Part shown: positions 1 to 6,321 of the stretch, one piece after another | How the letters are laid out: every line of letters starts with the position of its first letter | Position numbering within the stretch: the stretch's first letter is position 1 | NCBI GenBank assembly: GCA_946886645.1 | Contig: CAMPIY010000070.1 | Location: 1-8,495, forward strand | Direction: 5' to 3' | DNA: 8,495 nt | Source: an uncultured Sphingomonas sp. | GTDB taxonomy: Bacteria > Pseudomonadota > Alphaproteobacteria > Sphingomonadales > Sphingomonadaceae | Position numbers and translations under genes: made by a program | The notes under the pieces: model-generated | What the model was told of the DNA's origin: nothing | What the model saw: the letters and a program-made list of their open reading frames with translations, nothing else | Databases searched by the model: none

Positions 1-699
1 ATCAGGGCGATGCGCGGGCATCTGGCGAGGGCCGAGTTCGACACGCTGAAGTTCCGCGAGGGCGACGAGCTGTGGGGCGAGCCGATCCATGCGCAGACCA
101 CGGACCGAATCCTGATCGCGGCGGACAATGGGCGGGTGTTCACGCTGGGCGGGGACAAGCTGCCCGGCGGGCGCGGGTTCGGTGAGCCGGTGCGGCTGAC
201 CATCGACCTGGAGGCGGAGAGCGAGATCGTCGCCATGTTCGTCGTCAGGCCAGAGCATCGGATGCTGGCGGCGTCGAGCGACGGGCGCGGCTTCGTGACG
301 ACGGGCGAGGCGGTGCTGGCCGAAACGCGCAAGGGCAAGCAGCTGATGAACCTTCGGCCCAAGGCGACGATGGCGGTGCTGAAGCCCGTGGCGGCGGGGT
401 CGGACTCGATCGCGGTGATCGGGGAGAACCGCAAGATGCTGGTGTTCAAGCTGGACGAGCTTCCGGAGCTTGGGCGCGGAAGCGGCGTGCAGCTGCAGCG
501 CTATCGCGATGGCGGGCTGTCGGATGCGATGGCGTTTACGCTGGCGGACGGGATCAGCTGGCCATTGGGCGGGGAGAGCGGGCGGGTGAGGTCGGAAACG
601 GACCTGACTCCGTGGCGTGCAATCCGGGGCGCGAGCGGGCGGATTGCGCCCAACGGATTCCCGCGCTCGAACAGGTTCGAACCCGTTCAAAACGGCTGA
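1..699 (+). CDS. parC: DNA topoisomerase IV subunit A, C-terminal part (5' truncated by window)
   Basis: The frame is open from base 1 (I-R-A-M-R-G-H) to the TGA at 697-699, so this is the last ~232 residues of a longer protein. ParC is the DNA-cleaving subunit of topoisomerase IV, which with ParE decatenates daughter chromosomes in the cytoplasm. Only the C-terminal beta-pinwheel that wraps DNA is visible. Blade-type repeats can be seen: LPGGRGFGEPVRL, then ASSDGRGFV, then a TRKGKQLMNL stretch, then VGENRKMLVF and GVQLQRYRDGGLSDA. There is no QRRGGKG-type GyrA box, which favours ParC over GyrA. The catalytic Tyr and breakage-reunion domain lie outside the window. The tail ends in a short extension (NRFEPVQNG). 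Identification rests on recalled family patterns; ParC versus a GyrA paralogue is the only real alternative. Confidence 0.9.
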   Translation: MRAMRGHLARAEFDTLKFREGDELWGEPIHAQTTDRILIAADNGRVFTLGGDKLPGGRGFGEPVRLTIDLEAESEIVAMFVVRPEHRMLAASSDGRGFVTTGEAVLAETRKGKQLMNLRPKATMAVLKPVAAGSDSIAVIGENRKMLVFKLDELPELGRGSGVQLQRYRDGGLSDAMAFTLADGISWPLGGESGRVRSETDLTPWRAIRGASGRIAPNGFPRSNRFEPVQNG

Positions 700-717
700 T
701 TTCCTAACCTAGGATAA

Positions 718-735
718 GGCCCCTCGAAACGGGCC
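718..735 (+). terminator. weak hairpin after parC
   Basis: GGCCC (718-722) can pair with GGGCC (731-735) across an 8-nt loop, 19 bases after the parC stop. The 3' side is ATTAACC, with no T-tract. It could be a weak terminator or attenuator between parC and the EAL gene, or chance in GC-rich DNA. Confidence 0.22.
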
Positions 736-764
736 ATTAACCTGTAGCGATTAACAACGGACGA

Positions 765-2510
765 ATGCAGGCTGCAGCAAACCGCTCGGCCGCGCCCAAA
801 AGCGCGCGCTCTGCGGCCCAGAACGACCCCCAGGGCATCCGTGCGTCGGCGGACGATAGCGCGCTGCTCGACGCCCTGCCGATCGCGGCGGGCGTGTTCG
901 GGCTGCGCGACAAGAAGCTGTGGGTCCATGCGCTCAACCGCCGCTTCCACGACCTGTTCGAATGCGACCCCAATCCAGCCGCTTTCTCCGAGCAGTTCCA
1001 CCGGATTTCCGGGTGCGGGACGGGGGATTTCGTCCTGTCCTACCTGCGCGACCCGGCGAAGGCCGAGGACGAGTTCGATTATGCGGACGGCGAGGGGCCG
1101 CAGATCCGCTACCTGAAGTTCAAGCTGGCGCCGCTGGAGCCCTGTTCGCTGGGCGAGCCGCGCTGCCTGTTGAGCGTGGTGGACCGGACGGTCGAGGTGC
1201 AGTCAGAACGCGCGCTTCGGGCGGAGATGCTGCGCGACAGCCTGACCGGCCTTCCCAACCGCCTGTCCTTCACCGAGACGGTCGAAGCGCGGGGCAATGC
1301 GAGCAGCCGCGACCTGGATCATGCGGTGCTGGTCGTCGACATGCTGCGCTTCAGCCGCATCAACGAATCCATGGGCAGCCTGGCGGGCGACGAGCTGCTG
1401 ATCACCTTCGCCCGGCGGCTGATGTCGACGCTGCGCGGCGGCGATGTGCTGGCGCGCACCGGCGGCAACGAGTTCGGCATCCTGGTTGGACTGAGGCGCG
1501 GCGTGACGGATGCGCTGGCCGCGGCGGAGCGCATCCAGGAAATCATGTCGACGCCGTTCAAATTGAGCGAGCTGGAAATCCGCGTCGAATGCGCGATCGG
1601 TGTCGCGCTGATGCACACCGGGCAGGACGCGGAGGAGCTGTTCCGCCACGCCCAGTTCGCGGTGAAGCAGGCCAAGGCGGCGGGCAAGCCGCAGGTCTAT
1701 GAGCCCAAGGAAGCGAGCGCGGCACGGCGGCGTTTCTCGATCGAGACCGAGCTTCGCCGGGCGCTCGACAAGGACCAGCTGAAGCTGTTCTACCAGCCGC
1801 TGATCAATTTGAAGTCGGGCGAGGTGTCGGGCTTCGAGGCGCTGGCGCGCTGGACCCACGACGACCGCGGCGAGATCAGCCCGGCCGAGTTCATTCCGGT
1901 CGCCGAGGAAAGCGGGCTCATCTTGCAGCTCGGCCGCTGGGCGATGAACAAGGCGGCGGAAACCGTGGCTGCATGGGACGCGATCGAAGGCGAGCCGCTG
2001 CCGGTCTATGTCGGCGTGAACCTCAGCGCGATCCAGGTAGCGCGCGACAATATCGCCGACGTCGTCGAAAGCGCGCTGAAGTCGAGCGGGCTGGCCGGCA
2101 ACCGGCTGACGCTGGAGTTGACCGAAAGCTCGATCGTCCAGGACCCGGGCCGGGCGATGCGAGTGTTCGAGGCGTTGAAGGCATTGGACGCGACGGTGGC
2201 GATGGACGATTTCGGCACCGGCTATTCCAGCCTGGCCTATCTCCAGCGACTTCCGATCGACGTGCTGAAGATCGACAAGAGCTTCGTCACCGGAATGATG
2301 CGGGATTCGGACTCGGTCGCGATCGTCCGCGCGGTATTGAGCCTCGCCGATGCGCTCGGCATGTCGACCACGGCCGAGGGGATCGAGACCGTCGAGCTGG
2401 CGACGACGCTGGCGGCGCTGGGCTGCTCCAGCGGCCAGGGCTTCTACTTCGCCAAGCCGTTGGAGGCCGACGCCGCGCTCGAATATTGGAAGAGCCGGCG
2501 GAAGGCCTAG
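765..2510 (+). CDS. PAS-like / GGDEF (degenerate) / EAL protein, probable c-di-GMP phosphodiesterase
   Basis: 581 residues with no obvious membrane segment, so probably cytoplasmic. Residues ~36-145 resemble a PAS-type sensor, followed by a linker helix. The GGDEF domain starts with the canonical DSLTGLPNR (158-166). It keeps D192 and N200 of the metal/GTP site, but the signature is GGNEF (233-237), so the third, metal-binding acidic residue is Asn. An I-site-like RxxD (R224-D227) lies five residues upstream. The EAL domain (~325-575) has every hallmark: EAL 358-360, N419 (VNLS), E451 (ELTES), D481-D482 in DDFGTGYSSL, K502 (KIDKSF), E538 (AEGIET) and Q558. I infer that it hydrolyses c-di-GMP to pGpG and that its GGDEF part is a GTP/c-di-GMP-sensing or inert module. 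ATG 765 is the first good start, and its ribosome site (GGA) is weak. It ends on a CTAG shared with hxlR. Confidence 0.93.
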   Translation: MQAAANRSAAPKSARSAAQNDPQGIRASADDSALLDALPIAAGVFGLRDKKLWVHALNRRFHDLFECDPNPAAFSEQFHRISGCGTGDFVLSYLRDPAKAEDEFDYADGEGPQIRYLKFKLAPLEPCSLGEPRCLLSVVDRTVEVQSERALRAEMLRDSLTGLPNRLSFTETVEARGNASSRDLDHAVLVVDMLRFSRINESMGSLAGDELLITFARRLMSTLRGGDVLARTGGNEFGILVGLRRGVTDALAAAERIQEIMSTPFKLSELEIRVECAIGVALMHTGQDAEELFRHAQFAVKQAKAAGKPQVYEPKEASAARRRFSIETELRRALDKDQLKLFYQPLINLKSGEVSGFEALARWTHDDRGEISPAEFIPVAEESGLILQLGRWAMNKAAETVAAWDAIEGEPLPVYVGVNLSAIQVARDNIADVVESALKSSGLAGNRLTLELTESSIVQDPGRAMRVFEALKALDATVAMDDFGTGYSSLAYLQRLPIDVLKIDKSFVTGMMRDSDSVAIVRAVLSLADALGMSTTAEGIETVELATTLAALGCSSGQGFYFAKPLEADAALEYWKSRRKA

Positions 2511-3220
2511 GCGGCGACGGGCGCCCTGCCGACGGCGGCGGGGACCGGCGCGCGGTCCGATGCGGCGAACACGCTGGAGCGGAGCCAGCTGCTGACGTTT
2601 CGCGTAAGGACCGGTTCGCCCTCGACGATCAGGTCGCCCGAGCTCATCGCCTCGCGATAGCTGCGATCGCCCATCCAGACATCGTGCATCGTGCGCACCG
2701 TCGTCGTGAAATAGACGTCGACGTCGCGGGCGGGCGGGGTCAGGCAGACGTCGGCGGACGAGCCGTCGACGAATATCCACCAGTCGCGCTGGCCGCCAAG
2801 GTCGGTGAAGCGGAACTGGATGACGGTCTGGTCGCCCGGGAGCCGCTCCGGATCGACGCTGCGTTCCAGGTACAGCATCAGAAATTCGATGTCGAAATCG
2901 GCATCGACCAGCATGTCGCGGGTCCAGCACATGCCCCACTCGCCGATCGAGACCACAACGGGCAGGAACGCCTCGCAGGCAGGGGTCGGGAAATATTCAT
3001 AGCCGCGCTGTCCGCTGATCCTGCGGCGTGCGAGCAGGCCCTGTTCCTCGAGCGATTTTAGCCGGCTGGTAAGTAGGGCGGGGGAGATGTCGCCTAACCC
3101 CCGCTGAAGCTCGTTGAAGCGCCGGCCGCCCATCAGCAGTTCGCGCAGGATCAGGATCGTCCAGCGCTCGCCGAGAATTTCCGTGGCCTTGGCGATCGGG
3201 CAGAATTGGCCGTAATTCAT
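2507..3220 (-). CDS. HxlR-family winged-helix transcriptional regulator
   Basis: 237 residues. The N-terminus (NYGQFCPIAKATEILGERW) is the typical HxlR opening with the conserved Cys (C7) and the ILGERWT..ILREL helix. The winged-helix region covers about residues 5-95 (RRFNELQRGLGDISPALLTSRL is the recognition-helix region; the wing follows at RRRISGQRGYEY). Residues ~110-225 form an extra C-terminal domain of the kind seen in longer HxlR proteins, possibly SCP2-like; its ligand is unknown. I place the start at ATG 3220 rather than 3253, because AAGGGA lies 7-8 bases upstream of 3220 and family members begin just before this Cys. The gene is divergent from the tautomerase gene, which it may control along with itself. 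C7 is a candidate redox or electrophile sensor, as shown for some HxlR proteins such as YodB and HypR, but that is inference. Confidence 0.9.
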   Translation of the reverse strand: MNYGQFCPIAKATEILGERWTILILRELLMGGRRFNELQRGLGDISPALLTSRLKSLEEQGLLARRRISGQRGYEYFPTPACEAFLPVVVSIGEWGMCWTRDMLVDADFDIEFLMLYLERSVDPERLPGDQTVIQFRFTDLGGQRDWWIFVDGSSADVCLTPPARDVDVYFTTTVRTMHDVWMGDRSYREAMSSGDLIVEGEPVLTRNVSSWLRSSVFAASDRAPVPAAVGRAPVAA

Positions 3221-3271
3221 GCGGAATCCCTTTCCCGCGGGACAGCCCGGCATCTACCATGAGCGGCGGAT

Positions 3272-3298
3272 ACTCGCACTTCAAAAAATATAGCGAGT
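3272..3298. promoter_or_regulatory. candidate HxlR operator (inverted repeat ACTCGC-N15-GCGAGT)
   Basis: ACTCGC at 3272-3277 is exactly inverted as GCGAGT at 3293-3298. The half-sites are 21 bases apart (start to start), about two helical turns, and the spacer between them is AT-rich. The site lies in the divergent gap between hxlR and the tautomerase gene and brackets the best hxlR -10 candidate. Dyad operators with half-sites about two turns apart suit a dimeric winged-helix repressor. Assignment to this HxlR protein is inference. Confidence 0.45.
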
Positions 3299-3314
3299 TG
3301 CTTCAGGCCGTGAA
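3287..3314 (-). promoter_or_regulatory. candidate sigma-70-type promoter for hxlR
   Basis: On the minus strand TTCACG (3314-3309) stands 16 bases from TATATT (3292-3287). This is 4/6 and 5/6 matches to the -35 and -10 consensus. Transcription would start near 3280 and give a leader of about 60 bases. One half of the ACTCGC dyad lies inside the spacer against the -10, and the other lies just past the predicted start. I could not find an equally good promoter for the tautomerase gene. Confidence 0.4.
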
Positions 3315-3394
3315 CTAGCCGCGTCGCGCCCCGAACAGCAATCTCTTCCCGTTCGCGCCGAATGGTTCGGCGCATTGAAGGAAGGAGCGGGCAA

Positions 3395-3628
3395 ATGCCG
3401 CTAGTCACCATCGACGTCATCAAGGACGTCTTCACGCCGGATCAGAAGCAGCAGCTGATCGAGAAAGTCACCGAAGCGCTGGTCGAGGTCGAAGGCGAAG
3501 CGCTTCGTCCTGTCACCTGGGTGCGGATCATGGAGGTCGAGCAGGGCGATTGGGGAATCGGTGGCCAGCTGCTCAACGCGTCCGCGGTCCATGCGATGCA
3601 GCAGCAGGGGCAGGTCAAGGCCGCCTGA
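3395..3628 (+). CDS. 4-oxalocrotonate tautomerase family protein
   Basis: 77 residues. The start is ATG 3395 ([11 protein letters not shown]), not the upstream in-frame ATG at 3362: a strong GAAGGAG (3381-3387) sits 7 bases ahead, and the family needs Pro as the first residue after Met removal, because Pro1 is the catalytic base. In mature numbering, the Arg39-equivalent is R43 in the TWVRIMEV strand. The Phe50-equivalent is W52 in DWGIGG, the usual (F/W)GIGG turn. The Arg11-equivalent position is occupied by K/D/V, so a true 4-oxalocrotonate isomerase activity is not assured. Such proteins form small oligomers in the cytoplasm and isomerise keto/enol substrates or dehalogenate. The substrate here is unknown. 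The divergent HxlR gene suggests induction by a small molecule. Confidence 0.9.
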   Translation: MPLVTIDVIKDVFTPDQKQQLIEKVTEALVEVEGEALRPVTWVRIMEVEQGDWGIGGQLLNASAVHAMQQQGQVKAA

Positions 3629-3638
3629 CTATGCGGCT

Positions 3639-3666
3639 GGGCGGAGAGGCAATTTCTTCTCCGCCC
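3639..3666 (+). terminator. hairpin terminator candidate after the tautomerase gene
   Basis: A perfect 9-bp stem, GGGCGGAGA (3639-3647) with TCTCCGCCC (3658-3666), closes a 10-nt loop. It starts 11 bases after the tautomerase stop. No uninterrupted T-run follows (the next bases are CGCTAACCATTTG), so it is a strong hairpin but an imperfect intrinsic terminator. Confidence 0.5.
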
Positions 3667-3717
3667 CGCTAACCATTTGTCCCGCTTTTCTGCAAACTTA
3701 GCCTATGTTAAACACCC

Positions 3718-4008
3718 ATGCGTGGGCATGTGGGGGCCAGTATGCGTGAACCTGGACAAATCAAGCGCGCGCCGCGCGTGGATACGAATATCGAAGCGGC
3801 GGTGACCGACTCGGACGGCGGCCGGATGGATGTCGTGGTGCTCGACATCAGCCGCGAAGGATGCCGGCTGGAAACCGACGGCACGCTGCAGATCGGCGAG
3901 AAGATCGAGCTTCATGTGCCGCGCTACGGGACGTTCCCGGCACAGGTGCGCTGGTCGATGGGCAATGAGGCCGGTGCGGTTTTCCTGGAGCCGGTAATCC
4001 TGCCCTAG
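3718..4008 (+). CDS. single-domain PilZ protein
   Basis: 96 residues, almost entirely one PilZ domain. The second PilZ motif, (D/N)xSxxG, is intact as DISREG (43-48). The first motif, normally RxxxR, reads K16-R-A-P-R20, so the first Arg is a Lys. The following beta-barrel strands are visible: GEKIELHVPRYGTFPAQVRW, then GAVFLEP near the end. PilZ domains bind c-di-GMP and act as effectors or adaptors in the cytoplasm. The target is unknown, and the Lys substitution leaves binding uncertain. ATG 3718 is the first possible start (a stop lies just upstream at 3709) but has no clear ribosome site. ATG 3742 (MREPGQIKR) has a GGGGG five bases ahead and is a realistic alternative. The gene ends on a CTAG shared with cca on the opposite strand. 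Confidence 0.85.
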   Translation: MRGHVGASMREPGQIKRAPRVDTNIEAAVTDSDGGRMDVVVLDISREGCRLETDGTLQIGEKIELHVPRYGTFPAQVRWSMGNEAGAVFLEPVILP

Positions 4009-5174
4009 CGAAGGGCTTCGTCCACCAGCCGATCGAACTCGGCGCCTGTGGGGAAGCCTTGCGCTTCCCACGAATCCTCGATGCGCCGAAGGGTGCTGGC
4101 GACATCGGGACCCTGCGGCACGCCGCGCTCGATGAGATCGCCGCCGCCGATCGGGAGCCGGGGAGGCGTCCATGTCGATATGGCCGCCGCCTCGCCGGGC
4201 CGCGAGGCAAGGAGCAGGCGGTCGACGGCGCCTTCGACGCCGATGCGATAGGCGAGCGACCGGGGATTGTGCCCAAGGGCGGTGTCGGCGGCGCTCGACA
4301 GGCGCTTTTTCGCCTTGTTCGACAGCTTGAGCCGGGCTGCTACCTTCGCCACGGTGTCGGGCTCTGCAGGCAGAAGCGCGGCGAGGCGGCGGATCGGGTC
4401 GGGGCGGATGCTTGCCTGCTTTTCGGCTTCGACCAGGGCCGCAAGGCGGGTGGCGCTGTCGATTTCCGGCACGACAGGTTCGAACAATTTGCAGCCGAGC
4501 ATCAGGCGGACGGTCGGCGTGGGGTTGGCCAAAGCGAGCAACTTCAATAGCTCGTCGGCGATGCGCTCGCGCGAGAGGGCCATCAAATCGTTTGCGCGGG
4601 CGCAGCAGGCGGCAATGGCCGTGGCATCCGGTTCGCCATGGCCGTAGCGCGCGTGGAAGCGGAAATAGCGCAGGATTCGAAGATGATCCTCGGCGATGCG
4701 CTGGTAGGGGTCGCCGATGAAGCGGACGGTGCGCGACTTCAAATCGTCGATCCCGCCAAAATAATCGAACAACTCCCCAGTGAAGGGGTCGGCGTAGAGG
4801 GCGTTGATGGTGAAGTCGCGCCGCGCCGCATCCTCCTTCCAGTCGTCGGTGAAGGCGACCGTCGCGCGCCGGCCGTCGGTCGACACGTCGGAGCGGAGTG
4901 TGGTCACCTCGACCACCGTGTTCGAAGAGACGGCGGTGATCGTGCCATGCTCGATCCCGGTCGGGACGGCCTTGATGCCGCTTGCCTCGAGGCGGCTGAC
5001 CACCTCCTGCGGGGAATGGGTTGTAGCGAGGTCGAGGTCGCTATGCTGCTCGTTGAGCAGCAGATCGCGGACCGCACCGCCGACGAAGCGGGCATGGCCG
5101 GACTTGGCGTCGAGCGCCTTCAGCAGCCGCTTGATCCCGGGCCGGTCGAGCCAGGCGGAGGGTTCCAGCTTCAC
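4005..5174 (-). CDS. cca: CCA tRNA nucleotidyltransferase (or related poly(A) polymerase-type enzyme)
   Basis: 389 residues, a class II nucleotidyltransferase that adds or repairs the 3'-CCA of tRNAs. Motifs in order: the P-loop-like GGAVRD (32-37); the metal-binding Asp pair in SDLDLAT (D46, D48); TLRSDV (92-97); RRDFTINALY (118-127); GDPYQRIAEDHLRILRYFRF (154-173), containing the EDxxR nucleotide-selecting element (E162, D163, R166) and R169; and SRERIADELLK (201-211). There is no HD domain, and the size is normal for the alphaproteobacterial form. The start is GTG 5174: GTGA overlaps the TGA of the Nudix gene, and GAGGCG lies about 7 bases upstream. It is last in a three-gene minus-strand operon. 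CCA addition rather than poly(A) addition is the usual call for this length, but sequence alone does not fully separate them. Confidence 0.93.
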   Translation of the reverse strand: MKLEPSAWLDRPGIKRLLKALDAKSGHARFVGGAVRDLLLNEQHSDLDLATTHSPQEVVSRLEASGIKAVPTGIEHGTITAVSSNTVVEVTTLRSDVSTDGRRATVAFTDDWKEDAARRDFTINALYADPFTGELFDYFGGIDDLKSRTVRFIGDPYQRIAEDHLRILRYFRFHARYGHGEPDATAIAACCARANDLMALSRERIADELLKLLALANPTPTVRLMLGCKLFEPVVPEIDSATRLAALVEAEKQASIRPDPIRRLAALLPAEPDTVAKVAARLKLSNKAKKRLSSAADTALGHNPRSLAYRIGVEGAVDRLLLASRPGEAAAISTWTPPRLPIGGGDLIERGVPQGPDVASTLRRIEDSWEAQGFPTGAEFDRLVDEALR

Positions 5175-5746
5175 GCGATGCGCCTCGTCAGATTGACCAG
5201 CATCGCGGCGGTCGCGCCCCAGATTCGGCGGCCTTGCCAGTCGATCTGGTAATAGTGGCGCGTGCGGCCCTGGAATTCGGCGCTCATCCGTCGCTGGTTG
5301 ATGGGATCGAGCACAAAATCAAGCGGCGCCTCGAACCAGTCGGCGACTTCTTCCGGGTTCGGGACCAGCGGCAGGTCCGGCGGGATGAGACCGACGACCG
5401 GGGTGACACCATAGCCGGTGACGGTGCGATACTGGTCGGCCTCGCCCAGTATCTGGACCAGGACCGGGTCGAGGGTCAGCTCTTCATGCGCTTCGCGAAG
5501 GGCCGCGCGGACGGCGGTTTCGCCTTCGTCGATGCGGCCGCCGGGGAAAGCCACCTGGCCGGCGTGGTTGCGCATATGCTCGCGGCGGAGCGTCAGGATG
5601 AGGCCGGGCTCGCTGCGGTCGGTGATGGCGACGAGGACCGCCGCCAGCAAAGGTTCGCCATCCTCGCCCTCGATGAGGTCGCCGGGCAGCAGGTCGTGGG
5701 GCGGGTCCGCTACGAGCGAGCGGGCGATGCGGTCGACGAGGCTCAT
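5171..5746 (-). CDS. Nudix hydrolase, probable CoA pyrophosphatase (NudL/UPF0035 type)
   Basis: 191 residues. The Nudix box runs from G70: G-x5-E76-x7-R84-E85-A-H-E88-E89-L-T-L. All acidic metal ligands are present, but the Gly near the end of the usual REUXEEXGU is Thr (T91). Just before it is the CoA-pyrophosphatase-type signature LTLRREHMRNHAGQVAFPGG (51-70). VTGYGVTPVVG (109-119) and WGATAAML (176-183) also match that subfamily. The expected reaction is hydrolysis of CoA or CoA esters to 4'-phosphopantetheine and 3',5'-ADP in the cytoplasm. I choose ATG 5746 (MSLVDRIARSL), which forms an ATGA overlap with the DUF1285 stop, over ATG 5779, which lies inside that gene. It is the middle gene of a translationally coupled DUF1285-Nudix-cca operon. 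Substrate preference is inferred from family. Confidence 0.9.
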   Translation of the reverse strand: MSLVDRIARSLVADPPHDLLPGDLIEGEDGEPLLAAVLVAITDRSEPGLILTLRREHMRNHAGQVAFPGGRIDEGETAVRAALREAHEELTLDPVLVQILGEADQYRTVTGYGVTPVVGLIPPDLPLVPNPEEVADWFEAPLDFVLDPINQRRMSAEFQGRTRHYYQIDWQGRRIWGATAAMLVNLTRRIA

Positions 5747-6309
5747 GGGACCATCGCGAAGAATGCGCCGTCGGACCATATCCCGGGCGGGTCATGGCCC
5801 TCGGCGAGCGCGATGTCGGCCAGCTCGTAATAGAGCGGGCGGGCGAGCTCGGCCTCGAGGCCGAAACGGACCGCGACGCGGGGGCTGGGGCCGTCGGGCG
5901 TGTCGGTCACGGTCAGCGGATGGTCCGGCCCGACAATCAGCGCATCGCCGCTATCGAGCGTCAGGCCGATCCGCCGCGATTCGCCTTCGCCGTCCATCGT
6001 CATCTGCGTGGCGCGGAAGGCGGTCGTTTCGACCTCGATCGTCAGCTTTTCGACGGGAGTGACCAGCGCATGGCTTCCGTCCGGCTCGCGGCGAAGGACG
6101 GTGGAGAAGAGGCGCACCATGGCAGGGCGGCCGATCGGCGAGCCCTGGTGATACCAGGTGCCGTCGCGGGCGATCCGCATTTCCGAATCGCCGCAATGCT
6201 CCGGGTGCCATTTGTCCACCGGAGGCGGGCCGCCGCGCGCCTCGATCGCGCTTGCCAGGTCGGCGAGGCTTCGGCCCTGGGCTTCGAGGGGGATGCGGCG
6301 TTCGGGCAT
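5743..6309 (-). CDS. DUF1285 family protein (unknown function)
   Basis: 188 residues with no signal peptide or membrane segment, so probably cytoplasmic. The DUF1285 (PF06938) signature is clear: CGDSEMRIARDGTWYHQGSP (39-58), IGRPAMVRLFSTVLRRE (59-75) and LVTPVEKLTIEVE (82-94). This is followed by a second half with DSGDALIVGPDHPL (119-132), RPLYYELADIA (157-167) and a GIWSDGAFF tail. Structures exist for family members, but no biochemical role is settled. ATG 6309 (MPERRIPLE) is chosen. A longer frame begins at a TTG (6345) inside the palindromic repeat and is unlikely. A weak AGAGG lies about 9 bases ahead of 6309. It is the first gene of the operon, and its leader would run through the palindromic repeat. 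Confidence 0.88.
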   Translation of the reverse strand: MPERRIPLEAQGRSLADLASAIEARGGPPPVDKWHPEHCGDSEMRIARDGTWYHQGSPIGRPAMVRLFSTVLRREPDGSHALVTPVEKLTIEVETTAFRATQMTMDGEGESRRIGLTLDSGDALIVGPDHPLTVTDTPDGPSPRVAVRFGLEAELARPLYYELADIALAEGHDPPGIWSDGAFFAMVP

Positions 6310-6321
6310 TCGTCGGCCTCT

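Noticed and set aside
669..688. GGTTCGAACCC resembles a tRNA T-loop, suggesting a tRNA end or attachment site
   Set aside because: The flanks do not form a 5-bp T-stem (ACAGG with CCGTT), there is no acceptor stem or CCA end, and the bases encode the ParC tail.
1203..2939. Long minus-strand open frame (578 codons) opposite the EAL gene and hxlR
   Set aside because: It is antisense to strongly supported genes, is Arg-rich and low in complexity, and is typical of shadow frames in high-GC DNA. It has no recognisable domain.
1973..3061. Plus-strand 362-codon frame overlapping the EAL gene and hxlR
   Set aside because: It is an alternative frame of the EAL gene (runs of RR/GG/DR) continuing antisense to hxlR, with no domain signature.
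3221..3253. Upstream ATG (3253) for hxlR giving MPGCPAGKGFR
   Set aside because: ATG 3220 has a well-placed AAGGGA, and the family N-terminus begins just after it. The extension includes the ribosome site itself.
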